Assembly (NCBI GenBank): GCA_963576735.1
Contig: OY755198.1
Coordinates: 3,038,001 to 3,102,000, forward strand
Origin: Bedellia somnulentella
Taxonomy: Eukaryota > Arthropoda > Insecta > Lepidoptera > Bedelliidae
Direction: 5' to 3'
DNA: 64,000 nucleotides
The stretch's first letter is position 1; each line of letters opens with the position of its first letter. Positions 27,701 to 39,700 of this stretch are shown piece after piece. The notes below the pieces were generated by a model, which saw nothing but the letters and a program-made list of their open reading frames with translations, ran no database searches and was not told where the DNA came from. The translations under genes were made by a program, and so were the position numbers.

Positions 27701-30700
27701 GCATTTATAGCCGTGAGTATATGTGTATTTATGTATGTAATAATGAGGTACGCATCACTCATCACACGATAGGTAAATAAAATCATTTCTATTGCTTCTT
27801 AAATCTCTTTTCACACATCTCCTGTGACATGGCATCAGATATATTAACAGGCAGTACTTTAAAAGTTAAGATTAAAATTCCTAGAACCATTTTTGTAACC
27901 AACCAATCGTCGTTGCCATGGCAACCGTTCCATTAGTCACATGCCCACGGGACTTCGCCGTATTAAATATAAAGAAAATTCCAGATTTTGGTGTTTTTCA
28001 ATTACCCAATTCAAGAACAAAGAACAAATCCAATTTTACACGTGAATTAATGCGGCAATTTTGTTCAAACATATAATTTAAGTAATAATTTTAAATATTA
28101 AATTAAATTATGTAAATCCTTTAGGCAAGTTGGGTAGGCAGAGACTCCCGCGCCGAATTTATATATTATTTTTTTCATGTATTTTTGTTCTTCCTTCTTC
28201 AATACCCGCAGGCACAAACCGTTTAGTGCTCTTTTAAGACACTGAACGAAGTACGTCATTCAGTTAAACGTAGTTTAATATGTGTCCATTCTCCGATTGT
28301 GATGTTAAGAAGAACATTATATCTATAACATCAAACGCATTAGGCGGTGATTGTACATACATACATATACTCACGGCTGTAAATCCCTAAAAAGGGTAGC
28401 CAGAGCTAAGGAATTAGAAATTCCTCAGCCACTTTTGGAAAGTTACGAAGGGAAAAGATGGTAAAGTAAAGGTTGTTGGTGATGGGTCTCCAACCACATC
28501 GCCCAAGAATCTCTTTAAAGCCCCAACACCGTTAGTCGCCTCTTACGTACACCCACCGGTACGAAAACAGACGGGCGTGAGTTCAATCCGGAGTCGGGCC
28601 TAAACCAATTCGTCTTTTCTAAAGTCATATGTGTGGTTAATTTACCTACATGGCTGAGTTGTACTTAGTCATACATACATACATACATACATATACTCAC
28701 GGCTATAATTCTCTAGAAGAGGTAGCCAGAGCTAAGGAATTATTAATTCCTCAGCCACTTTTGGAAGTTGAGTGGGGAAAAGATCGTAAAATAAAGGTTT
28801 TGGTGACGGGTGTCCAACCGCATCGCCCAAAAATCCAATAAAAAGCCTCAATACCCTTCGTCGCCTCTTACGACACCCGTGGGTAGAAAGGGGTAGCGAC
28901 ATTCTAAGCCGGCACTACACGGCTACTTAGTCATGCGACAGTGTATTTGTATAAAACGGCGATAGGTCTGCCCCCTATCTAGATATTCGGCATGAACGTT
29001 TATGTTAATGTTTTTCTCGTTCCAGTAAACTCAAAACCTCTCACCTTCGACGAGGTCTACAACCAGAGTTCTCCCACCAACTGCACGGTCTACTGCGGTG
29101 GTCTCACCAACGGTCTCACGGAAGAGCTGATGCAGAAGACCTTCCAGCCGTTCGGGACCATACAAGAGATACGGGTCTTTAAGGATAAGGGATATGCTTT
29201 TATCAGGTATTTCAGGGGAACATACATACACATACTCACGGCTATAAATCCCTAGAAGGGGTAGCCAGAGCTAAGGAACTAGAAGTTCCTCAGCCACTTT
29301 TGGAAAGTTGAGTAGGAAAAAGATGACAAAATAAAGGTTAATATCACCCAAATATCACAGACACGTGTTGGATTAATAACTGAACTGTAATAAGCCTACC
29401 GCTTGGTCATCTTGTAAGGGATCCTTTACTACTCTATGCCCGATTCTCTTGATATATCTCGATTAAGCTTAGGTACACTCCCTTGCCCCGCCAGGGCGGC
29501 CCTCAGCTGCCCGGTACACATAAAATCATGGTGAAGCCGCACAGGCCACAGGACCAGTAGTAATTAACTTGTTTCTGGCGACTCTAAATATTTTCTTTAC
29601 TAGGTATCTAGGTAGAGATGTAGTTTTCTAAAGCTAAAGCGACACCTTTTTGGAACTGAAACCCGTATGTATGATAAAAGGAATTAATAAAGAAAAGAAA
29701 CAGAAGACCCCAAAAAGGGGTCGCCAGAATTTCAGAGCTAGAAAGCCTTCAGCCACATTTGGAAATTGACAGGGGAGATGGTTAAAATAAAGTAAAGTTG
29801 GTGATGAATCTTAATAATAACTTTTACCAATTTCCTACCATCCATACATACATGCATACATATACTCACGGCTATAAATCCCTAGAAGGGGTAGCCAGAG
29901 CTAAGGAATTAAAAAATCTTCAGCCACTTTTGGAAGTTGCGTGGGGAAAAGATGGTAAAATGAAGGTTGTTGGTGATGGGTCTCCAACCACATCGCCCAA
30001 AACCACTTTAAAAGTCCTGTGTAATGTCGGCTTAATATAGAACTACCCCATTTCTATCCGTGGGTGTAAGTAAGAGGCGACTAAGGATATTGGTGCTTTT
30101 AAAGAATTTTCGATGTGGTTTGAGACCCATCACCAACAACCTTTATTGTACTATCTTTTCCCCACTCAACTTCCAAAAGTGGCTGAGGAATTTCTTATTC
30201 CGAAGCAAGCTACCCCTTTAAGGATTTATAACCGTGAGTATATTATAAACACAGCTTATTTATTATTTTAGATATGTATAACAAACTCCTGATTTCAGAT
30301 TTTCAACCAAAGAGAGCGCGACCCACGCTATAGTGGCAGTTCATAACGCTGACGTCAACGGGCAGCCCGTCAAGTGCTCCTGGGGGAAGGAGTCCGGAGA
30401 CCCTAACAATGCTCAGGCTCAAGGACAGGTGACAGAATATATTAAAATACATAAATCGATGGATGGAATAGCACTACCCCATTTCTTCCGGTGGGTGTAC
30501 GTAAGAGGCGACTAACGGTGTTGGGGCTTTTTAAGGGATTTTTGGGCGATGCGGTTGGAGACCCATCACCAACAACCTTTATTTTACCATCTTTTCCCCA
30601 CGCAACTTCCAAAAGTGGCTGAGGAATTTTTAATTCCTTAGCTCTGGCTACCCCTTCTAGGGATTTAAAGCCGTGAGTATATGTATCCTCTGCTAACATT

Positions 30701-33700
30701 TCCTTCCACATTAGCTCTATAGATAACTTTTGGCAATTTCCTACCATCCATACATACATACATACATATACTCAAGACCATAAATCCCAAAAAGGAGGAG
30801 CCAGAGCTTCAGAGCTAGCAACACCTCAGCCACATTTAGAAGTTAATAGGGGACAAGATGGTAGAAAAAAAGTATCACCTATAAATCGCCACGCCACGGG
30901 AAGAAATGGGGTATTGCTATCCTAAGCTGATACTACAGAGCTGCTGTAAAATATTTGCACGTAAGAGACACCTAATAATGCACAGGCTCAAGGACACGAG
31001 AGACAATAAAAACGAAACAAAAGAAAACATAACATAAACGTCCACGCCGTTTATCCCAGAACGGGTTGGCAGAGGTACCAATACTTGTGAACTCACGTGG
31101 CAGCGCCATCTAGTGTCCACAGAAGGTACCCACGTTTTGCTTGGACAGTGTACTCACGTGATAGGGTGATAGTGTACTCACGTGATAGGCAGGCCTATCG
31201 CCGTTTTGTACGAATACACTGTCATATGGCTAAGTACAACTTAGCCATGTAGGTTTCCTCACGATGTTTTTCCTCACCGTTAACAACCATGATAAATTAA
31301 CCACACATATGAGTTTAGAAAAGACAAATTGGTTTAGGCCTGACCCGGGATTTGAACTCACGCCCTTCTGATTCCGGGCGGGTGTTCTACCCATTGGACT
31401 ATCATGTCGTCAAGAAAAATCACGGTTTTATTCAGTTTTAGTATTTCGGAAGCCAGATCCAGAGCACGACAGTATGGCTTTAAATTTTGTTGGGTACGAG
31501 GTGGTAACATATACATCCGAAAGGAAGAAAAACAGTCGCAGATATCAATTCAAACCGTTGCTGACTTGGACACAAAAATCGGTGCTGTGTATTCTATTCC
31601 CACTACGAGCATCTGCAACTAAACAGAAAATATCGAAGACTAGTCAAATCGTCTATTGTTTCGCGTATCTCATTGTTGCATATCTTAATTTAAGTTACTT
31701 TATTATTTGTTTGCTCAAAATTACCTTCAAAATTTTGTCACTTATACACACTGACCTCCATTATACTATATAAGTACGCTGGACTAACGATACGTATCAA
31801 AATGACAGCTATTTACTGTGCCAATTTGAAGCGCCCCCAATGAAGGAACGAGGAACTAAATACGACGTAAACTGCAAAATAGCCAGTGTTTTTTTACCAT
31901 AAAGCATAATATATCTATGGTTTTTAGAAACAATTATAAATCAATAGTGCTGTAAAGTTTCGTTTTGATAAAACTTAGCCTTTCCTTTAAGCAGAAACAT
32001 TTTATCGATATATTTTATCTTACTGTCCCATCTCTTTTATTAGTTCCTTGTTCCTTCACTGCTGCCGTAAGCGCCAAAATGGCGAAAATCAAATCGCCTC
32101 ACTGTCACCCGGCCTATAATTAGTCCAGCGTACTTATATAGTATAATGGAGGTCAGTGCTTATACACAACTTTACACATTTCATTCAACACACTAATTTC
32201 TCCCACTCACAAAAAGACAGCTATAAAAAATTTATTAAATATTATTATTATTTTTATTGCATACTTTATAATTATTATCCTAATGTTAATGTTGGCAAAA
32301 ACCGCATGACAAAATTGCAACTAATACATTTAAATTTTCTAATACCTGATCCATGGCTTCATTAGAGCTGCTTACCGATATCGACACTAAATATAATATA
32401 AAATGTCATGCTATTGAAAACCCGGAAAAATGTGAAAATAGTTTAAATAAATATGAAATAAAAATTCTTAATTTTAACATCAGAAGCCTCAATCGTAATT
32501 TTGATCAACTTTCAATTATAGAAAGAAAGAAAGAAAAACGTTTATTCGCCATTTGTAGGCACAAGAGGAACAAGTTACATAATACAAAATATAATTTACA
32601 GCTTAATTTTAACAACATTTACAATAAATTAGTTATAAAACAAAAAAAAATTATATAAAAACAAAAAAAAGAATCAATAAAAAACATGCAAAAATTTTTC
32701 CTGCACTTCCCGTGCCACCCGAACAGCGAATTGGTGCTGTCTCAGCATTTTCTGTGAGCTTTTGACTCACAGAACTGATTTTCAGACAACACCATGGCAG
32801 AGTGACATCAGAGGCATCTCACGAAACAGAAATGGCAGTATTACCTTAATAAACAATTACAAAATAATAATAAAAAACAATAATATATATGCATATAAAT
32901 ATATATATATACATACATTTATATATCGATCGCACAATATATACCCATACTATTCACTACATACATATCTATAATTCCTACGAGTATATATACAAAAATT
33001 ATAAATTGCTATATCAAATAAGCGAAGCTTGTTTTCGAGAAAAATAAAATACATATTCAAATTGGAGAACTAATTATACTGTAAATAATGCTAGTAAATA
33101 AAATACACAAAATATATTTAATACTATAATTGATACTACTATATTTAATATACTATAATTAATAAATTGTTACTGTTGGGCCAGCAAGAACTCCCTTAGT
33201 TTACGTCTAAAGGTGTTCCTGCCAACCGCATCACGGATTGGTGGTGGGAGATCATTCCAGCACTTGGACGCTGCAAACCTGAAAGAACCTCGAAATGCGG
33301 CAGTTCGATGCATTGGCAAGATCGCCCTGACTTTGAACTGATAGCCAATATTTGACCATTGCAGTTTTTTGTACAAATAAGCCGGTGATTCTTGCTTTAC
33401 AACATCGAACATCAAAGTGGCGAGATGTAATTGTCTTCGCGCTTGCATGTTTAGGAGCTTTGCATCGTCCAAGTATCGTTATACTAAACAGACTTAAGTG
33501 TGATTTCGATGTCATAGTACTAAGTGAATGCTGGTTAAATAAATCTCCAATAATCCATAGTCTAAACGGATACTCACTTTTCAATTCGACAAAATATATA
33601 AACAAATCCTGCGGTGTTGTCATATGCATAAAAGATCGTTGGACTGCAAGCTGTGTTGAACTCGATGTACTTGATTCCAATTGTATTCTTGTGAATGTCG

Positions 33701-36700
33701 AAAACTATTTTTCTGTGGTCGGTATTTATCGCCCCCCTTCTTTTCGAGATCCAAATGCTTTTATAAATACTCTTGAAAATGCCCTCAATTCCAATAAACA
33801 CAGTCCATGTCTCATTGTCTGTGGAGATATGAATATCGATATTCTCGGCACTGCCGTGGATGGAAGACAAGCTTCTGATTATATAGAAATGATGTCTGGA
33901 CTGGGACTAATAACGGCCATCGATAAGCCTACTAGAGGCAAGAGGTGTATAGACCATATTTTTATTCCCTCACTTTGCAAAGCTGAATCCATAATCTGCT
34001 GCACAGATATCACAGACCACGATATCACCATGGCTGGATTAATGACTCAAAAACGCACTAAAAAAACTGCAAAGAAAACCCGAATTAAAATAGATATGGA
34101 ATCGATTAAAGCTGACGTGGCGACACTGGATTGGATTTCTTTAACTAACAATTGTTCCCTAGACGAAACGGTTAAAAAATTCACGGATGAACTCTTAAAA
34201 ATCGTTGAGAAACACAGCGTTACCGTGCAAGTTCCTCATAAAAAGAGAATACTAACACCCTGGGTCACACCTGGCCTGCTAAGATGTTCTCGGCACAGGG
34301 ATAAACTCCATCTTGACTACAAGCGAAATCCTGATAACCCCAGTACAAAGTTAATCTATATCAGATATAGAAACTTTCACATCAGTTTACTTCGGAGTAT
34401 AAAAGCTGAATTCTATGAGAAGCAATTGTTAGAAAATCGTGACTCTCCTAGAAAACTTTGGAGTACTATTAATACTATCACCCATAGATCAAAGCGCCCA
34501 GTCACTTCAGAGGCTCTTACATCAGTGAAGCAATCCGTCTCAGAATCCGTTAATCACGTGAACAGTTATTTTGCCAACGTAGGCCCGACGTTAGCAAACA
34601 AGACCTTAATGAACTTGAAGGAAACGGAAGTGTCACTAGCTAGAAAAGTTCCAACTAATAATCACTCTCCACTTCATTCTTTATTTCTGACACCCACTAA
34701 CGCTGAAGAAGTATTGAATCTAATCTGTTCACTAGAACCTAACAGAGCTCCAGGTCTGGATGAGATTAATAATAAGCTTCTTAAGAGTATCGCGCCCATG
34801 ATTGCAGGCCCGCTTGCTTTTATCTTCAATAAGAGTATTTCAGACGGACAATTTCCCACTCAATGGAAGACTGCCCTTGTAAAACCCATTTACAAATCAG
34901 GCGAGAAAGATGTTCCTGAAAACTATCGACCCATTTCTTTACTTGGAGTTTTTTCTAAATTATTGGAACGTCTTATCAATGATAGACTGGTCGAATATTT
35001 GGAGTCAAATGGACTGCTCATGGATAGACAATACGGATTTCGAAGGGGAAGATCCACTGAAGATGCTACTAAACTATTAGTAGATATTGTATCAGCTCAT
35101 CTAGATCGTGGCCTTAAATCTATTGGTGTTTTCTTGGATTTAGCAAAGGCCTTTGACACCGTATCCATCCGCATACTTCTAAAAAAAATGGAAGCAACTG
35201 GTATTCGAGGCATTGCATATGACTGGTTTTATAGTTACTTGACTAATCGGAAACAGTGCACCAAGTTGGGCACCCACTTGAGTGACCTACAAAGTGTGTC
35301 ATTTGGTGTGCCACAAGGAAGCATACTGGGACCAACTCTTTTTCTTATATATACTAATGACATAATAGCCTCGACAACGCTAAATACCGACCTTCTGTGC
35401 TATGCGGACGACACTGCTATAATATTTTATGGTAAAACGTGGCCTGAAGTGAATAGAATGGCCCAATCAGGACTTACCAGGATCACGGGATGGCTTCAGG
35501 ATAACTTATTAACATTAAATGCTACCACAGATAATATAATACTATACTAGTACAGATACCCAATCCCATACAACGAAATGTGATGTGCTTAAATACCCTT
35601 ATTCGGCGGGCTATTTTCTAGTTCTTTATTGTTCGCTAGATGACGCTAAATATGCATGTAGTAGTACAACAAAAAGTCACAGATGGCGCTAAAAACAAAA
35701 ACCAAATGATAACAAAGCCCGATATCACCCGATATCTGAACTCGGCTAATATTAGGAAATGGCGGCTGCGGGGCGCGCGGGGCGGGGGCGCCTCGGTAAC
35801 ACGACACAAGTGAGACAGATTTTATTACTTTATGACTTTCTTTCACTAAATGTTTATTTGCAAATTAGCAAATATGGTCAAGGACAAAATCGTCGACAAG
35901 GCCAATTGCGTATGAGTATTACATCTTTGTAGATATTTTTGCTTGTAATGTTAACAGTGTCGTTGTCGTTATTCTTCTCTGCTATGTGTCGGCTTAGAAT
36001 AGCACTACCCCATTTCTTAACGTAATGGTTCGTAATAGACGGCTAAAGGTATTGGGGCTTTTAGGTAATTTTAAGGCGATTCTGTTGGGGACCCACCATC
36101 AAAAATCTTTGTTTTATAATCTTATCCCAACACAAGTTCCAAAAGTGGCGAACGAAATTTTTATTCCTAAGCTCTGGCTCCCCCTTCTAGGAATTAATAG
36201 CCGAAAATAAATGTGTGAATAATGATATTATGTTAATTAAAATAAAATAAACAGAATAAACACATTTATTTATTTAATAACATCGTGCAAGACGTATTCG
36301 TGCTGTAGTGGCGGCGTATAATAGCACTACTCCGCATCATTCCGTCAGTGAGGTATTGAGCGCCTGTGTCGAGATTTTTCTTTCCTTTATTTATTCTATA
36401 TTTATTAGTTATAATCCCCATATGAGGTTTTCATGAACAAAAAGATTTAAATGATTTGAGTTGTTTAGTTTGAGGCATAGAATAAAGTTGGTGGCTTGAG
36501 GGTTTAATTTCATTGATTGGTTGACGATGTGGTGATAGACCACAAATATTTAATTAAAAAAAGTATCTTCCACAAGCTGACATTCCTCAAGCATCTGTGG
36601 GTTTGTCGCATTCAAACTTCTGGTTATTACTATACTAAAATGTCAGCTCAAAATGGTATCATTTAATATTATATATGAAACATTATAATTAATTTTACTA

Positions 36701-39700
36701 GGTTATGTGGCTCGAATTTTAACCCATTTCCAAAATTAATGATTCTTTTATAATCTATTCTCCACATAAAGCGGCTAATAATTTGAAAATGTTGAAAGTA
36801 TTATTAGAGAAGTATATTAAAAAAATCTATCTAAATATGAAAAAGCCTTCGACTCCATCGAAACCTGGGCTGTTCTACAATCCTTACAGCGTTGCCGAAT
36901 CGACTGGCGCTACATTGAGGTGTTGACACACTTGTACAATGCTGCGACCATGACCGTCCAAGTACAGGATCAAAAGACGGAACCCATCCAACTGCAGCGA
37001 GGGGTGAGACAGGGGGATGTCATATCCCCGAAACTGTTCACGAATGCGTTGGAGGACGTCTTCAAGATGATGAACTGGAACGGAAAAGGTATATGTGTCA
37101 ACGGCGAGTACATCTCACACCTCAGGTTTGCGGACGACATAGTGGTTATGGCAGAAACGCTGGAGGATCTCGGCGGGATGATTAGTAGCCTAAACTCAGC
37201 CTCTCGGCGAGTGGGGCTTGGCATGAACTTGGACAAGACGAAAATCATGTTCAATCGTCTTGTTCAGCCAAGACCAGTTCTTGTCGAGGGAGCAGAGCTC
37301 GAAGTTGTGACGGAGTACGTCTACCTAGGTCAGACGCTACGACTCGGTAGAAATAACTTCGACAAAGAGGCTGCAAGACGCATCCAGCTGGGCTGGGCTG
37401 CTTTTGGAAAACTTCGGCATATCTTCTCCTCGGCCATCCCACAATGTCTGAAGACTAAGGTTTTCAACCAGTGCGTCCTGCCAGTGTTAACGTATGGTGC
37501 GGAAACGTGGACACTCACGGCTGGACTAGTCCACCAATTCAAAGTCACTCAAAGAGCGATGGAGCGAGCTATGCTCGGCATCACTCTGTTGGATCGCATC
37601 AGAAATGACGTGATCCGACAGAGAACTAAAGTGGCGGACGTAGCTCATCGGATCAGCAAGTTGAAGTGGCAGTGGGCTGGTCACATCTGCCGAAGAACCG
37701 ATAACCGCTGGGGAAGACGAGTTCTTGAGTGGAGACCACGCACTGGCAGACGCAGTGTGGGGCGCCCTCCAGCCCGCTGGACTGACGACCTAAAGCAGGT
37801 GGCCGGGAGTGGTTGGATGAGGCTGGCCGAGGATAGGAAGAGGTGGCGCGCCATGGGAGATGCCTATGTCCAGCCGTGGACGAGTGTGGGCTGATGATGA
37901 TATTAAAAAAATCTATAGCTGGTTTCAACTGCAATCATACGGACATTTAACTCCAACTCAAACGTTAACGCCGAATATCCCCGAACGGGGTCGGCAGTGG
38001 TATCAATACTTCTGATATTTACGTGACATTGTCACCGGGTGTTCAGAGTACCCACGTTATGCTCGGACAGTGTACTCACGTGATAGGGGACAGGCCCATC
38101 GCCGTTTTGTACAAATACAATGTCCCAGGGTTAGAAAACTAATCGTCTGCGAGATAAGCGGTGTTCTACCCACTGAGCTACCAAGTCGTCATTAAACTAC
38201 TTATTTTATTTTATCAAGGTACCTACGCGCTACACCTACAGTACAGAATACTTATCCTATTTGTAAAAAGTATTTATCAATCTTGCAACATCACATACTG
38301 ACATACATATTATTATTTCTCATACCGTTGGAGTAACAGAAAATATAAATCTCATTGTTTAATCATAATGCAAAATGCTGTATACCTGGCTGTTTTAAAA
38401 AAAACCATTATTACATACATAAATATATTTACGACTATAAATCCCTAGAAGGGGTAGCCAAAGCTTCGAAAAAGTCAATCACTGAGTTATTAATATTAAT
38501 TCAAACGTTCACACCGCAAATCCCGACGGTAGTGCAGGCAGAGGTACTAACACTAAAAAACAACTTTCAACAACAAAGTACTAACAGATATAAAAGTAAC
38601 ATACATACATATACTCACGGCTATAAATCCCATGAAGGGGTAGCCAGAGCTTCAGAGCTAGAAACTCTTCAGTCACATTTAAAAGTTGATAGGGGAGAAA
38701 ATGGTATAAACAAATGATCGTTAGTGACGGGCCTCCGAAAATCCAAAAGCCCCAATACCGTTAGTCGCCTCTTACGTTCACCCACCGGAAGAAATGGGGT
38801 ATCGACATTCTAAGCCGACACTACACGGCTAAAAAATAGTGATAAGAAATGGCACAAGGTTATTTTTGAGCGATGCGGCAGGAATTAAAATATTCTCACG
38901 CCGTTAGTTCACATTGGGATAGTTAGAGATTATCGATCGCCACTTTGTACGACCCTGAAAAACTTGGGACACTTGTTTAAGCACAGTCTCTTTTTGGTCC
39001 AAACGTGTACGCCGAGGTCGTTAAAAATTAAAATCACTTAAAAAGCCCCTTTACCCCGTGAGTCGCCTCTTGCAATCACCCACGAGTAGTAATGGGGTAG
39101 TGTTATTTTAAGTCGACAATTATCACCATTTTGATTACTTGGACGCAAATCAAAACAAGTAAGATACGTCAATAAACACAATCTCATTTTGGCGCCATCT
39201 ATTGTCAGTAGTTGAAATCACTAAAAATTTTAGTTAAATAGATGTAGTTCTACAATAATCATTTAGGAATTCAATTTCATAAAAACAAAAACACAGTTTT
39301 TTTATATTTTGCTTATATTTCTAATAATTTATGTTTTATGGTATTAAGTGACATAATAAATTACCATGGTATATTTATCTAACTGGCTTTTGGCTTTTTA
39401 AACGATAATTAGACACTTTAAGTTTTTATTTTAAAAGTCAACTATATCTCAACTCCATCTATTGAGCGTAGAGGTAACTAAAAACATTTTGTATGAGATG
39501 GTATACCATGATGCTACCAAAACATGTTATATCTGTTTTCACAAAACTGAATCGTCCGCCCCGCCCTCTGATCTTGACGCTCTTAAAGTACATCAGATTG
39601 CATGTCCCTTACTCCAATTCAGCAGTGAGACAGTAGGATGCTCATGCAACGAAATCACTAAGTGCCGCTCGATTAGATACCTCGGCATAGTAAATGATGA

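Larger units (their letters stand above)
35528..39510. mobile_element. 3.98-kb composite insertion with a 9-bp target-site duplication
   Basis: ATGCTACCA is repeated exactly at 35519-35527 and 39511-39519. The insert has no ORF of its own; it holds a SINE-A, SINE-C and SINE-B pieces and a truncated RTE-BovB-like LINE. No clear terminal inverted repeats are seen. Near the right end CCATCTATTG is repeated at 39195 and 39454, with a related CGCTAGATGACGCTA at the left end. A 9-bp duplication would fit a Mutator-like element, but a long LINE-type duplication is equally possible. Confidence 0.75.

Noticed and set aside
33352..33483. Start of the CR1/Jockey-like ORF at the Met at 33352
   Set aside because: These codons read the antisense strand of another LINE insertion. 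The real N-terminus is at 32353-32520.
39462..39519. Start of a separate protein at the Met at 39462
   Set aside because: It lies in the composite insertion. The coding frame belongs to the LINE interrupted at 35527.
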